Origin: Candidatus Zixiibacteriota bacterium
Lineage (GTDB): Bacteria > Zixibacteria > MSB-5A5 > UM-FILTER-46-8
Assembly (NCBI GenBank): GCA_014730345.1
Contig: WJIJ01000017.1
Location: forward strand, 1 to 34,550
DNA: 34,550 nt
Reading direction: 5' to 3'
In this document: positions 1 to 7,861 of the stretch, piece after piece
Numbering within the stretch: the first letter of the stretch is position 1
Layout of the letters: each line of letters begins with the position of its first letter
The notes under the pieces: generated by a model
What the model was told of the DNA's origin: nothing
Databases searched by the model: none
The model's input: the letters and a program-made list of their open reading frames with translations, nothing else
Made by a program: the position numbers and the translations under genes

Positions 1-450
1 GATAAATCCAAAAACGAAAGGGCAAAGCGAGACCTGGGTATAGAAATTGTGGACCCCGAAAAAATCTACGACCTTGAAGTAGATGTTTTCTCACCCTGCG
101 CTTTGGGGCGTATTATTAACGATGAAACAATCGACCGGCTTAATTGTAAAATTATCGGCGGCGCGGCCAATAATCAGCTTGAAGCTGATTCACTGGCTGA
201 AACTCTTCATGAAAGGGGCATAATCTTCGCTCCCGATTTTATTATCGGCGCCGGCGGATTGATAAATGTATGCAATGAAATCGAAGGTTCGGACCAATCG
301 AAGTCATTCGCCGATGCCAGTAAGATTTATGACAAGATTAACAAGATAATCGAAATATCCGAGGAAAAGGGAACGACCACGCTGGACGCGGCGATGGTAA
401 TGGCCAGACAGCGCCTTGACAGGGTAAAACGTCTGCGCGGATTGATTTAA
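1..450 (+). CDS. Leucine (Glu/Leu/Phe/Val-family) dehydrogenase, C-terminal part; 5' end outside window
   Basis: The reading frame is open from base 1 and ends at TAA 448-450, so about 149 C-terminal residues are present. This is the NAD-binding half of an amino acid dehydrogenase that oxidatively deaminates branched-chain amino acids to 2-oxo acids, making NADH and ammonia. The diagnostic stretch is FSPCALGRIINDETI followed by GGAANNQL and, further on, APDFIIGAGGLINV, which match the leucine dehydrogenase pattern closely. The catalytic lysine domain lies upstream and cannot be checked. The gene is followed after 16 bases by a phosphate butyryltransferase on the same strand, as in bacterial branched-chain keto acid clusters where bcd and ptb are neighbours. 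Specificity for leucine over valine or phenylalanine cannot be settled from this fragment. The GTG at 49 is an internal codon, not a start. Confidence 0.88.
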   Translation, partial: DKSKNERAKRDLGIEIVDPEKIYDLEVDVFSPCALGRIINDETIDRLNCKIIGGAANNQLEADSLAETLHERGIIFAPDFIIGAGGLINVCNEIEGSDQSKSFADASKIYDKINKIIEISEEKGTTTLDAAMVMARQRLDRVKRLRGLI

Positions 451-466
451 CATTTCGGAGAGAGAT

Positions 467-1378
467 TTGATAAGATCGCTAAATGATATGATAGTCAACG
501 CCAGGGCATCCGGGCGCAAGAAACTCGCGGTTGCCGCGGCAAACGAAGTTGAGGTTTTAAGGGCTGTTGAACAGGCTCGAAGCGAAGGCCTTGTTGAAGG
601 AATTCTCGTTGGAGATAAAACCGCAATCGAATCGGCTTGTGAACAGGCGGAGGTGAAATCTTCGGATTACAGAGTCGTTAATGTGTCTCAACCTCCCGCG
701 GCCGCGCTTGAGTGCTGCCGGATGATACGCGAAGGCAGTGCCGATTTCATGATGAAAGGCGCTATTAAAACCGGCGATTTTATGAAAGCGATCCTGGATA
801 AAAACGATGGGCTTTCACGGGGAGGGCTTTTAAGCCATGTTGCCGTATTCGAAACCGACAACCTCGGCAGGCTCATATTCGTGACCGACGCGGCCATCAA
901 CATTTTCCCAACGCTTTCCGAAAAGGCCGGGATAGTACAAAACGCGGTGGGCATCGCCCAAAATATCGGTTATGATGAACCAATTGTGGCTTGCCTTGGG
1001 GCCGTGGAAGTTGTCAATCCCGATAAGATGCCCGATACAGTTGATTCAGCGGCACTGGCGGTAATGTCGCAACGCGGGCAGATAACCGGATGCGTTATCG
1101 ACGGGCCGCTCGCTCTCGATGTGGCGATCAGCGAAAAAGCGGCATCGGTTAAGGGGCTGAAATCTCCCGGCGCGGGTAGGGCTGATATTCTTCTCGCTCC
1201 GGAAATTCATAGCGCTAATATACTATACAAATCGTTGACATATATCTCCGGCGCCCAGGCGGCGGCTATAGTTACCGGGACTATCGCTCCGGTAGTACTT
1301 ACATCCCGCGCCGATGACCATCAAACGAAGTTTCTTTCTATAGCAATGGGCGCGGCTGGCATTAAGACGGATAATTAA
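467..1378 (+). CDS. ptb: Phosphate butyryltransferase
   Basis: The enzyme exchanges CoA for phosphate on butyryl-CoA or branched acyl-CoAs, giving an acyl phosphate that a butyrate kinase can use to make ATP. The 303-residue length is normal for the Ptb branch of the phosphate acetyl/butyryltransferase family. Family features include the DFMMKGAIKTGDFMKAIL stretch (about residues 95-112), RGGLLSHVAVFE (about 119-130) and the C-terminal SPGAGRADILLAPEIHSANILYK region. The start is TTG at 467, with a GGAGAGAGA ribosome site just upstream; an in-frame ATG at residue 8 is a possible alternative. It lies between a leucine dehydrogenase and a branched-chain aminotransferase, which suggests a role in branched-chain amino acid fermentation rather than classical butyrate formation. 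No kinase gene lies in the window, so the pathway is incomplete here. Confidence 0.9.
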   Translation: MIRSLNDMIVNARASGRKKLAVAAANEVEVLRAVEQARSEGLVEGILVGDKTAIESACEQAEVKSSDYRVVNVSQPPAAALECCRMIREGSADFMMKGAIKTGDFMKAILDKNDGLSRGGLLSHVAVFETDNLGRLIFVTDAAINIFPTLSEKAGIVQNAVGIAQNIGYDEPIVACLGAVEVVNPDKMPDTVDSAALAVMSQRGQITGCVIDGPLALDVAISEKAASVKGLKSPGAGRADILLAPEIHSANILYKSLTYISGAQAAAIVTGTIAPVVLTSRADDHQTKFLSIAMGAAGIKTDN

Positions 1379-1408
1379 GGACACTTCTCTTCTAAATATG
1401 GAGGACCT

Positions 1409-2347
1409 ATGGCATTCGAAGAAAAAGGCAAGATATGGATGAACGGCGAACTGGTTGATTGGAAGGACGCCAAAATCCACGTTTTATCGCATGTTGTTCA
1501 TTACGGTTCGGCGGTTTTCGAAGGATTGCGATGTTATAAAAACAAGAACGGTTCGGCAATATTCAGACTTCAGGACCATACCCGCCGGCTTTTCAATTCG
1601 GCGAAAATTTATCGTATGGAAATTCCATACACAGAGGACGAGATAAACGAAGCCATAATTAATTTAATCAAGACCAATGAACTCGACCAGTGCTATATAC
1701 GCCCCTTGGTCTATCGCGGGTATAAACAGCTCGGAGTAGACCCCGCCGGCTGCCCTATCGATGTTTGTCTCGCGGTTTGGTACTGGGGCGCATATCTCGG
1801 ACCCGAAGCCCTCGAAAATGGGGTCCCCGTGTGTGTTTCCTCCTGGAACCGCTCCGCGCCGAACACATCGCCGGCGATGGCTAAAGCCGGCTCCAATTAC
1901 ATGAGCGGGCAGTTAATAAAAATGGAGGCTATTAACCACGGCTACGTGGAAGGCATCGCGCTGGATGTCTACGGCCATGTCTCCGAAGGTTCCGGCGAAA
2001 ACCTGTTTATGGTCAAAGAAACCAAACCGGGCGAAAAACCCATTATTGTAACACCGCCCTTTGGCGCTTCTATTCTCGCCGGTATTACCCGCGATACGGT
2101 GATGACCCTGGCTCATGACCTCGGATATGAAGTTGTCGAGCAGATGATACCCAGGGAAGCCCTGTACATCGCCAACGAGGTTTTCTTCACCGGTTCGGCG
2201 GCGGAAGTTACGCCGATAAGCTCGATTGACAAGATTCCCATAGGTTCGGGAAAACGGGGCCCGGTAACCAAAGAATTACAGGAAAAATTCTTCGCTATCC
2301 TCGAAGGAGAGGAAGAGGATAGATACGGCTGGTTGACATATATTTAA
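1409..2347 (+). CDS. ilvE: Branched-chain amino acid aminotransferase (PLP fold type IV)
   Basis: Transfers the amino group between leucine, isoleucine or valine and 2-oxoglutarate, in biosynthesis or degradation. The 312-residue protein has the family landmarks: [14 protein letters not shown] (residues 31-44), the arginine-containing [10 protein letters not shown] (96-105), the PLP-binding lysine K159 in [12 protein letters not shown], and [14 protein letters not shown] with the glutamate that contacts the PLP pyridine nitrogen. K159 is the same number as in E. coli IlvE. A strong GGAGGA ribosome site sits at 1400-1405. It is the last gene of a likely three-gene run with the dehydrogenase and Ptb, closed by a hairpin terminator 25 bases past the stop. 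A D-amino-acid aminotransferase or 4-amino-4-deoxychorismate lyase is unlikely given the motif match. Confidence 0.95.
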   Translation: MAFEEKGKIWMNGELVDWKDAKIHVLSHVVHYGSAVFEGLRCYKNKNGSAIFRLQDHTRRLFNSAKIYRMEIPYTEDEINEAIINLIKTNELDQCYIRPLVYRGYKQLGVDPAGCPIDVCLAVWYWGAYLGPEALENGVPVCVSSWNRSAPNTSPAMAKAGSNYMSGQLIKMEAINHGYVEGIALDVYGHVSEGSGENLFMVKETKPGEKPIIVTPPFGASILAGITRDTVMTLAHDLGYEVVEQMIPREALYIANEVFFTGSAAEVTPISSIDKIPIGSGKRGPVTKELQEKFFAILEGEEEDRYGWLTYI

Positions 2348-2372
2348 TTGCCGGCAATATTAGTTTTCCGAT

Positions 2373-2399
2373 AAGCCGAAGTTTGTGCTTCGGCTTTTT
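2373..2399 (+). terminator. Rho-independent terminator after ilvE
   Basis: A perfect 9-base stem (AAGCCGAAG at 2373-2381 pairing with CTTCGGCTT at 2388-2396) encloses a 6-base loop and runs into TTTTT (2395-2399). It closes the branched-chain amino acid genes and separates them from the antiporter. Confidence 0.9.
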
Positions 2400-2428
2400 A
2401 TTTATTTAATTTCAGGAACAAAAAAACA

Positions 2429-2457
2429 TTGCGCGGGTTAATTGTAATTATTAAAAT
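2429..2457 (+). promoter_or_regulatory. Possible promoter for the antiporter gene
   Basis: A weak -35 (TTGCGC, 2429-2434) and a good -10 (TAAAAT, 2452-2457) are separated by 17 bases, placing the transcript start near 2464, just after the upstream terminator. The -35 matches only half of the consensus, so this is tentative. Confidence 0.4.
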
Positions 2458-2487
2458 CGTAAGGGTTTATACGGGTTCGTGTATTTT

Positions 2488-3705
2488 ATGAAAAAAGTCG
2501 TACTTTATTCAATCTTATTAATCATTGGTCTTGCTGGTTCTCAGGTACTACCCTTGATAACCGGGGGCGATTTAAAATGGCTGACTTTAAGCGTCGATTT
2601 GCTGACCATGATAGGTCTCTCCTATATAATGATTCATGTCGGTTATGAATTCGAGATTGATAAAAGCAACTTAAGACAATATGGTTGGGATTATGTGGTG
2701 GCAATGACCGCCGCCGCTTTCCCATGGATTTTCGTCGTACTCTACATGATTTTCGTGATGCTTCCGCCGGAATTCTGGAGCAACTGGGATGCCTGGAAGG
2801 AATCGTTGTTGGCCGGGCGCTTCGCCGCTCCCACTTCAGCGGGCGTACTTTTTTCCATGCTCGCCGCCGCAGGTCTGGGGGCGACATGGCTGTTCCGAAA
2901 GGCGAGGATTCTGGCTATTTTCGATGACCTCGACACTGTCTTGCTCATGATACCTCTTAAAATGCTTATGGTCGGCTTCGCCTGGCAGTTGGGGTTTATT
3001 ATTGTAGTGATGGTGGTGATGCTTTGGATTGCCTGGAAATGGATGCACCGGATAAATATCTCCATAACCTGGAAATCGGTGCTGTTTTATTCGGCGGTAA
3101 TTGGTATCGCGAGTGAACTACTTTATAATTTCAGTAAGATAGTCGATGATTCGATACCAATTCATATTGAAGTTCTATTGCCGGCATTCGTACTTGGGGT
3201 TATAATTAAAAGGGTTTCGGTCGAATCCGGCAAAGGTCGTTTTACGGATATACTTGAAACTGCTGTAGAGAAAAAAGCATCCACAATAGTCTCCGCAGTT
3301 TTCATGGTACTTGTCGGGCTGAACATGCCCGCGATAATCGGTCAGGTTGGGAGCGGCGTCGGGGAAGCCGTGAAAACAGCAGGTTCGGTACTGGCAACTC
3401 AACCATTTCCGTCGGTGGGCATGATAATATTCCATGTTCTTATGATCACCATTGTATCCAATATCGGGAAGATGTTTCCCGCGTTCTGCTACCGCAAGGA
3501 GGCGGACTGGCGTGAACGGCTGGCTGTGGCGATAGGTATGTGGCCCCGCGGCGAAGTCGGGGCGGGTGTATTGGTAGTAAGCCTTGGCTATGGTATCGGC
3601 GGCCCGGTAGTAACTGTGGCTATGCTCTCTCTCGCATTGAACCTGCTTTTGACCGGAGTGTTTATAGCGATGGTAAAAAGACTGCTTAAAAACGTTCCCC
3701 GTTGA
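2488..3705 (+). CDS. Cation:proton antiporter (CPA/NhaP-KefB-like membrane protein)
   Basis: A polytopic inner-membrane protein of 405 residues with about 11-12 hydrophobic segments. It probably exchanges Na+ or K+ for protons. The segment AIFDDLDTVLLM carries a DD pair (residues 146-147) in the position where electrogenic CPA2 antiporters hold their ion-binding acidic pair. The late segment GMWPRGEVGAGVLV resembles the GxxxRGE motif of the KefC/NhaP families. There is no TrkA-N or other C-terminal regulatory domain, so it is a bare transporter core. ATG 2488 gives a normal hydrophobic N-terminus; a GTG nine bases upstream in frame (2479) cannot be excluded, and no strong ribosome site favours either. 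The stop codon directly abuts the stop of the convergent methyltransferase gene. The ion specificity is not readable from the sequence. Confidence 0.82.
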   Translation: MKKVVLYSILLIIGLAGSQVLPLITGGDLKWLTLSVDLLTMIGLSYIMIHVGYEFEIDKSNLRQYGWDYVVAMTAAAFPWIFVVLYMIFVMLPPEFWSNWDAWKESLLAGRFAAPTSAGVLFSMLAAAGLGATWLFRKARILAIFDDLDTVLLMIPLKMLMVGFAWQLGFIIVVMVVMLWIAWKWMHRINISITWKSVLFYSAVIGIASELLYNFSKIVDDSIPIHIEVLLPAFVLGVIIKRVSVESGKGRFTDILETAVEKKASTIVSAVFMVLVGLNMPAIIGQVGSGVGEAVKTAGSVLATQPFPSVGMIIFHVLMITIVSNIGKMFPAFCYRKEADWRERLAVAIGMWPRGEVGAGVLVVSLGYGIGGPVVTVAMLSLALNLLLTGVFIAMVKRLLKNVPR

Positions 3706-5064
3706 TTACTTTATACCCGTAATCAATCCTGTAGGCCCCGGCAGGTCGATATGCTTAATTTCCTTAAAACCGGCCTTAATCATCCATTCACGATACTCTT
3801 CCTCGGTGTATGAGCCTCCTTTTCGGGTTCCAACCAGCATGTTGATGGCGAATAAGGCCGCCTGTTTGGGCGAAGTACGATCGGAATTTAGTATAAAATC
3901 CTGCATCACGATTTTTCCTCCAGGCTCGAGGGCGTTCAATGACTTATTGAATAATTCCACGTTTTCCTCAGGCCCGTTCATATGGCATATTGCGGATAAG
4001 AATACCAAGTCATAGCCGGAGCCGAAATCATCGTCGCGGAAATCACCAGGGATGGTTTTTACCCTGTGCGATAAACTTCCCTCGTTGATATATTTTTCCG
4101 CGAGGGGAATAACTGCCGGCAGGTCAAAAACATCCGCCTCCAAGTTGTCGTTAGCTTTTGCGAACGCCAGAGAATATGCCCCTGAACCGCCCCCGATATC
4201 GAGCATCTTTCGGATTCCCTCTGCTCCAACGGCTTTTACCACGATTGGAGCGCGCAGTCTCGCGTTGCGATGCATCAACGCTATAAATGAGTTGGTCCAT
4301 TCATCCCCCCGTTCATTCATGTCTCTGTAGGTTACCGATGTCCCTTCCCGGACACAATCAGTGAGTCTGTCCCACCTGCTCCAGAGATTGGCGATATGCA
4401 TCAGCGCGTCCCGCGCGCTGTCATCGGCGTCCCTGCTTAAAAACCTCTCAGCCATCGGGGAATTTTCGAAAATCTCTCCATCCTTAATAAGTGTGCCGAT
4501 GGCCACAAGCGCGTTCAAAAGGGCATCGGTGGCCCGGGGATCGGTTCCGATTTTTCCCGCCAACTCCGGCGCTGTTGCTCCCTTATTAATATGGGTATGG
4601 ATATCAAGCTCCAGCGATGTGAGCAATATCCTGCTTTCCATGAACCCGCGGAGATTTTGCATGAAATCATCAGGCAATACTCCGGCCTCGTCGCGGGCTT
4701 TCATTGCCGCCATCTTTTTCCTTTTATTTGCTTCCATGGTAGAGCGCAGATCACTCTCGTCGAGATTCGCCAACCGTTCTACAATCTTGCCGTTTTTAAG
4801 GTGCTCTTCCACTATCTCGGGGATATCCCCGGGGGTGAGTTTTGAATACCATATTCCATCGGGATAGATTACCATGTTAGGTCCCCGGTCGCATAAACCA
4901 AAAGAACCGCAGGGGGTTACCTGAACTTCGTTTTCGAGACCCAGAGATACTATTTCCTTCTGTAGTTTATCCAGCAAATCAAATGCTCCATTGGCGGCGC
5001 ACGACGGCGCCCCGGGTGGTTTTTCCTGTGTGCAGATGTAGATGTGATACTTGCAGGCTTCCAT
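3706..5064 (-). CDS. [2Fe-2S] thioredoxin-like ferredoxin fused to an O-methyltransferase
   Basis: This 452-residue protein joins two known domains. Residues 1-100 form a thioredoxin-like [2Fe-2S] ferredoxin: CTQEKPPGAPSC (C11, C22) and CGSFGLC (C52, C58), then GPNMVIYPDGIWYSKL, typical of this fold. Residues 140-210 resemble the dimerising winged-helix domain of SAM-dependent O-methyltransferases of the acetylserotonin / hydroxyneurosporene type. Residues 285-450 are the Rossmann methyltransferase domain, with LDIGGGSGAYSLAF (GGGSG 291-295) as the SAM-binding loop and a possible catalytic histidine, H361, in ICHMNGPEEN. A GGAGG ribosome site precedes ATG 5064. It is a single gene, not an operon member. 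The third cluster cysteine is two places earlier than in the usual C-x3-C pair. The methyl acceptor and the role of the cluster are unknown; no cobalamin, haem or carotenoid genes lie nearby to suggest one. Confidence 0.85.
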   Translation of the reverse strand: MEACKYHIYICTQEKPPGAPSCAANGAFDLLDKLQKEIVSLGLENEVQVTPCGSFGLCDRGPNMVIYPDGIWYSKLTPGDIPEIVEEHLKNGKIVERLANLDESDLRSTMEANKRKKMAAMKARDEAGVLPDDFMQNLRGFMESRILLTSLELDIHTHINKGATAPELAGKIGTDPRATDALLNALVAIGTLIKDGEIFENSPMAERFLSRDADDSARDALMHIANLWSRWDRLTDCVREGTSVTYRDMNERGDEWTNSFIALMHRNARLRAPIVVKAVGAEGIRKMLDIGGGSGAYSLAFAKANDNLEADVFDLPAVIPLAEKYINEGSLSHRVKTIPGDFRDDDFGSGYDLVFLSAICHMNGPEENVELFNKSLNALEPGGKIVMQDFILNSDRTSPKQAALFAINMLVGTRKGGSYTEEEYREWMIKAGFKEIKHIDLPGPTGLITGIK

Positions 5065-5185
5065 TGGCTTCCTCCGGTTTGGTTTATATTCTTATCACCT
5101 TTTAGATAATAACTGCGAATGTTCATTTCAATCTTTTATTTTTGGCTTAAGTAGGAATAGATTTTTGAAAAAAATAATAATGAAG

Positions 5186-5215
5186 TTGCCTTCCATTCGT
5201 TGATTCATTTACTAT
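5186..5215 (+). promoter_or_regulatory. Promoter for the PHP phosphatase, probably giving a leaderless mRNA
   Basis: A -35 TTGCCT (5186-5191), an 18-base spacer and a -10 TACTAT (5210-5215) end five bases before ATG 5221. Transcription would begin at or next to the start codon. Each hexamer matches four of six consensus bases, so the call is moderate. Confidence 0.45.
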
Positions 5216-5220
5216 TAACG

Positions 5221-6102
5221 ATGGCTTGGACTAATTATCATACTCACAGCAATTTCTGCGACGCCGTCGGTGACCCGGAAGAGTATATCCAGAATGCCGT
5301 CCGGAATAGTATTAAGCTCCTCGGATTTTCAAGTCACGCTCCCGTGAGCTTCCCGGTCTACGGTATGATGAAAAAGGACAGGTTGCCGGAATATTGCCGA
5401 AGGCTCCGCGAACTTAAGGAAAAATACAAAGGTCTGATAGAAGTATTTACCGGACTGGAGATTGATTATATCCCCGGCGAAACCGGACCTGACCTGGAGC
5501 TTTTTAATACTATCTGTCTCGATTTCAAGATAGGTTCGGTGCATTTCATTGGTTACGAAGATGAAACCATGCCCTGGCAGTTGGATGGAACCCAGGAACA
5601 ATTTAAGTGGGGTATCGACAACCTGTTTGACGGGAGCATAAGGAAACTTGTCGAAAAATATTACTCGTTGATCCGGGAGATGGTTAAAAAAGAACCCCCC
5701 GATATTATCGGGCATCTCGATTTAATCAAGAAGAACAATCCCGGTGATTTATTTTATTCGGAAAATGAGCCGTGGTATCGCGACGCCATTGAGGAAACCC
5801 TCGCGGTAATCTCTGAATCTGAATGTATAATTGAGGTGAATACAGGCGGTTTAGCGCGGGGCCGTACCGATTCGCTCTATCCCTCCGAATGGATTATCCA
5901 AAAGTGTTATGAATTATCAATTCCATTGACCATTAACGCGGATGCCCATAAGCCGGATATGGTTGCCGCATGTTTCCCCGAAGCCGCAAAAACCCTTTAT
6001 GAAATCGGTTTCCGAGAATTGCGGATACTCACCGATGAAGGATGGAAACCATGTCCGTTCACCGAAGAGGGCCTTGAATTATCTATGATACACAAACGGT
6101 GA
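5221..6102 (+). CDS. hisK: Histidinol-phosphatase, PHP family
   Basis: A 293-residue metal-dependent phosphoesterase of the PHP (TIM-barrel-like) superfamily, most like HisJ/HisK histidinol-phosphatases that release phosphate from L-histidinol phosphate in histidine synthesis. Metal-ligand motifs are all present: YHTHSNFCD (H7, H9, D14), GFSSHAP, the GLEIDYIPG segment, GSVHFI, GHLDLIKK, EVNTGGL and the terminal NADAHKP. The length is close to the family norm. ATG 5221 is chosen because it starts right before the first motif and lies just after a promoter -10; a TTG at 5200 would sit inside that promoter. There is no ribosome site, consistent with a leaderless message. A zinc-ribbon gene follows after 19 bases. 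Other histidine genes are absent from the window, so a different phosphoester substrate remains possible. Confidence 0.85.
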   Translation: MAWTNYHTHSNFCDAVGDPEEYIQNAVRNSIKLLGFSSHAPVSFPVYGMMKKDRLPEYCRRLRELKEKYKGLIEVFTGLEIDYIPGETGPDLELFNTICLDFKIGSVHFIGYEDETMPWQLDGTQEQFKWGIDNLFDGSIRKLVEKYYSLIREMVKKEPPDIIGHLDLIKKNNPGDLFYSENEPWYRDAIEETLAVISESECIIEVNTGGLARGRTDSLYPSEWIIQKCYELSIPLTINADAHKPDMVAACFPEAAKTLYEIGFRELRILTDEGWKPCPFTEEGLELSMIHKR

Positions 6103-6121
6103 AAATACCATAGAATAATCG

Positions 6122-6352
6122 ATGTTGACTATCCGTTGTTCGAAATGTAAAGCCAAAGTGTTCAAATATCATAAAATCGGCAAGGGGAGGGTTTTGCGGT
6201 GCTGGTTCGACCGCATCAGGCACGACTACAGCATACGCAAAGGCGATGATGTATATTGCCAGTGCGGGAATTTGATAGGTGTTGTTGAAGGAAAGAAGGT
6301 AAACATGAAACAAAGCGCTTTTGTATATTCAGGTACTAAAAGCAGGGGATAG
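6122..6352 (+). CDS. Small zinc-ribbon protein of unknown function
   Basis: A 76-residue basic protein with two cysteine pairs, IRCSKCKAKVFKY (C-x2-C) near the N-terminus and YCQCGNLIGV (C-x-C) in the middle. Together these look like one zinc ribbon. The stretch GKGRVLRCW and the tail SAFVYSGTKSRG look conserved rather than random, and the cysteine spacing argues for a real gene. It follows the histidinol phosphatase by 19 bases. A -10-like TAGAAT (6111-6116) sits five bases before the ATG, so a separate leaderless transcript is conceivable, but I see no -35. Possible roles include nucleic-acid binding or a structural scaffold; I cannot assign one. Confidence 0.7.
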   Translation: MLTIRCSKCKAKVFKYHKIGKGRVLRCWFDRIRHDYSIRKGDDVYCQCGNLIGVVEGKKVNMKQSAFVYSGTKSRG

Positions 6353-6383
6353 GCAGAAATTACCGGGGATTTGTTTATTTATA

Positions 6384-6412
6384 TTGATTGGTGAAAGCCG
6401 GGGGCTTATAAT
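6384..6412 (+). promoter_or_regulatory. Promoter for the transhydrogenase gene
   Basis: TTGATT (6384-6389), a 17-base spacer and a perfect TATAAT (6407-6412) predict a transcript start near 6419, about 22 bases before ATG 6441. Confidence 0.7.
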
Positions 6413-6440
6413 GGTGGAACGACTAACGGACAGGCGCTAA

Positions 6441-7847
6441 ATGAGTAATCCAACCTATGACTATGACCTAATCGTTATCGGCACCGGACCATCGGGGCAA
6501 AAGGCGGCAATTATCGCCGCTCAACTCGGTAAAAAGGTCGCCGTGGTTGAGCGAAGGATGGAAATCGGCGGGGTATGTGTCAATACCGGCACTATTCCAT
6601 CGAAAACCATTCGTGAGGCGGTCATAAAACTTACCGGGTACACCGAACGCGCTTTTCACGGGGCATCCTACAGGGTCAAGGAGAATATAACCGTCGATGA
6701 TCTCCTTTCGAGATGCAACAAGGTTATCCGCCGGGAGATAAATATACTCAAGAATCATTTCATGTCCCATAATATCGATGTGCTTTATGGAAACGCGCGG
6801 TTTATGGACCCTCATACCGTTGAATATGAAAGCCCCCACGGACCCAAGGAAGCGACCGCTGAAAACATAATTATTGCCGTTGGTACGGTTCCCCGGGATC
6901 CGGATGATATCGGAATTGATGATGATATAATTCTGAACAGCGATTCTATCCTGAAGCTCCATAGAATCCCCAAAAATATAATTGTCATCGGCGGTGGGGT
7001 TATCGGGATTGAATACGCTTCCATATTCGCGACTCTTGGTGTCTCGGTAACTCTCATCAACCGCAGTGACCGTATGCTTCGTTTCGTGGACAGCGAAATA
7101 ATAGATTCGCTTGTCAACCAGATGAGGGAAGCAGGGGTAACGATTCGCGCGCCGGAGGAACTCGACCATGTGGAAGTTTTAAGCAAGGAACCACGCTCCG
7201 CGGCGGTTTATTTAAAATCGAAAAAGGTGGTTAAGGCCGATTCGGTGCTCTTCGCTCTTGGAAGGATGGGCGCTACCGCTGATTTGAATCTCGAGGCCGC
7301 CGGCCTTATCAGCGACAAACGGGGTCTTATCCCGGTAAATGAAAAATACAAAACCAAAGCGGACCATATCTACGCCGTTGGCGATGTTATCGGTTTCCCC
7401 TCGCTGGCATCGACAAGTTACGAACAGGGACGACAGGCGGCATACTATATGTTCGATCACTCATGTCCGCCTATTCCCACGGTATTCCCATATGGTATCT
7501 ACTCCATACCTGAGATATCGTATGTCGGCGCGAGCGAACTCGAATTGACCGAGAAAGGCATTCCCTACGAATCGGGGATAGCGCGGTACCGGGAAACGGC
7601 CAGGGGGCAGATACTCGGCGATTTTACCGGGTTGCTAAAACTGCTGGTAGATACAGAGGATAATAAAATCCTCGGAGTTCACGCGATAGGTACCGGGGCT
7701 ACCGAGATTATTCATATTGGGCAGGCTATTATGGGGCTTGGCGGCACCCTTGATTTCATCATGGATGCCGTTTTCAATTATCCCACCCTGGCAGAATGCT
7801 ATAAAATCGCCGCCCAGGATGTTTACAACAAACTCCATTATAGATAA
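6441..7847 (+). CDS. sthA: Soluble pyridine nucleotide (NAD(P)+) transhydrogenase, SthA type
   Basis: A 468-residue cytoplasmic flavoprotein of the pyridine nucleotide-disulfide oxidoreductase fold that moves hydride between NADPH and NAD+. Domains in order are the FAD-binding GTGPSG (14-19), an NAD(P)-binding domain with VIGGGVIGIEYAS (about 185-197), the AVGDVIGFP FAD contact, and the C-terminal dimerisation domain. The redox motif is GGVCVNTGTIPSK: C46 is present but the second cysteine is threonine (T51), so no redox disulfide can form. That excludes lipoamide dehydrogenase, glutathione reductase and mercuric reductase, and fits the SthA group. It lacks the terminal HxxxxE catalytic pair expected in disulfide reductases. 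It has its own promoter and is followed 14 bases later by the HD-domain gene. Confidence 0.88.
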   Translation: MSNPTYDYDLIVIGTGPSGQKAAIIAAQLGKKVAVVERRMEIGGVCVNTGTIPSKTIREAVIKLTGYTERAFHGASYRVKENITVDDLLSRCNKVIRREINILKNHFMSHNIDVLYGNARFMDPHTVEYESPHGPKEATAENIIIAVGTVPRDPDDIGIDDDIILNSDSILKLHRIPKNIIVIGGGVIGIEYASIFATLGVSVTLINRSDRMLRFVDSEIIDSLVNQMREAGVTIRAPEELDHVEVLSKEPRSAAVYLKSKKVVKADSVLFALGRMGATADLNLEAAGLISDKRGLIPVNEKYKTKADHIYAVGDVIGFPSLASTSYEQGRQAAYYMFDHSCPPIPTVFPYGIYSIPEISYVGASELELTEKGIPYESGIARYRETARGQILGDFTGLLKLLVDTEDNKILGVHAIGTGATEIIHIGQAIMGLGGTLDFIMDAVFNYPTLAECYKIAAQDVYNKLHYR

Positions 7848-7861
7848 TAAACCGGGAAGAA

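Noticed and set aside
5200-5220. TTG 5200 as the start of the PHP phosphatase
   Set aside because: It would sit inside the predicted promoter, before the -10, and adds a seven-residue leader without family similarity. ATG 5221 begins right before the first metal motif.
6468-7169. Reverse-strand open frame of 233 codons opposite the transhydrogenase gene
   Set aside because: It is antisense to a well-supported enzyme gene and shows no recognisable domain.
6441-7847. Lipoamide dehydrogenase of a branched-chain ketoacid dehydrogenase complex, given the leucine dehydrogenase and Ptb genes at the left end
   Set aside because: The redox motif has only one cysteine (T51 replaces the second), so it cannot carry the disulfide that lipoamide dehydrogenase needs. 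SthA-type transhydrogenase fits better.
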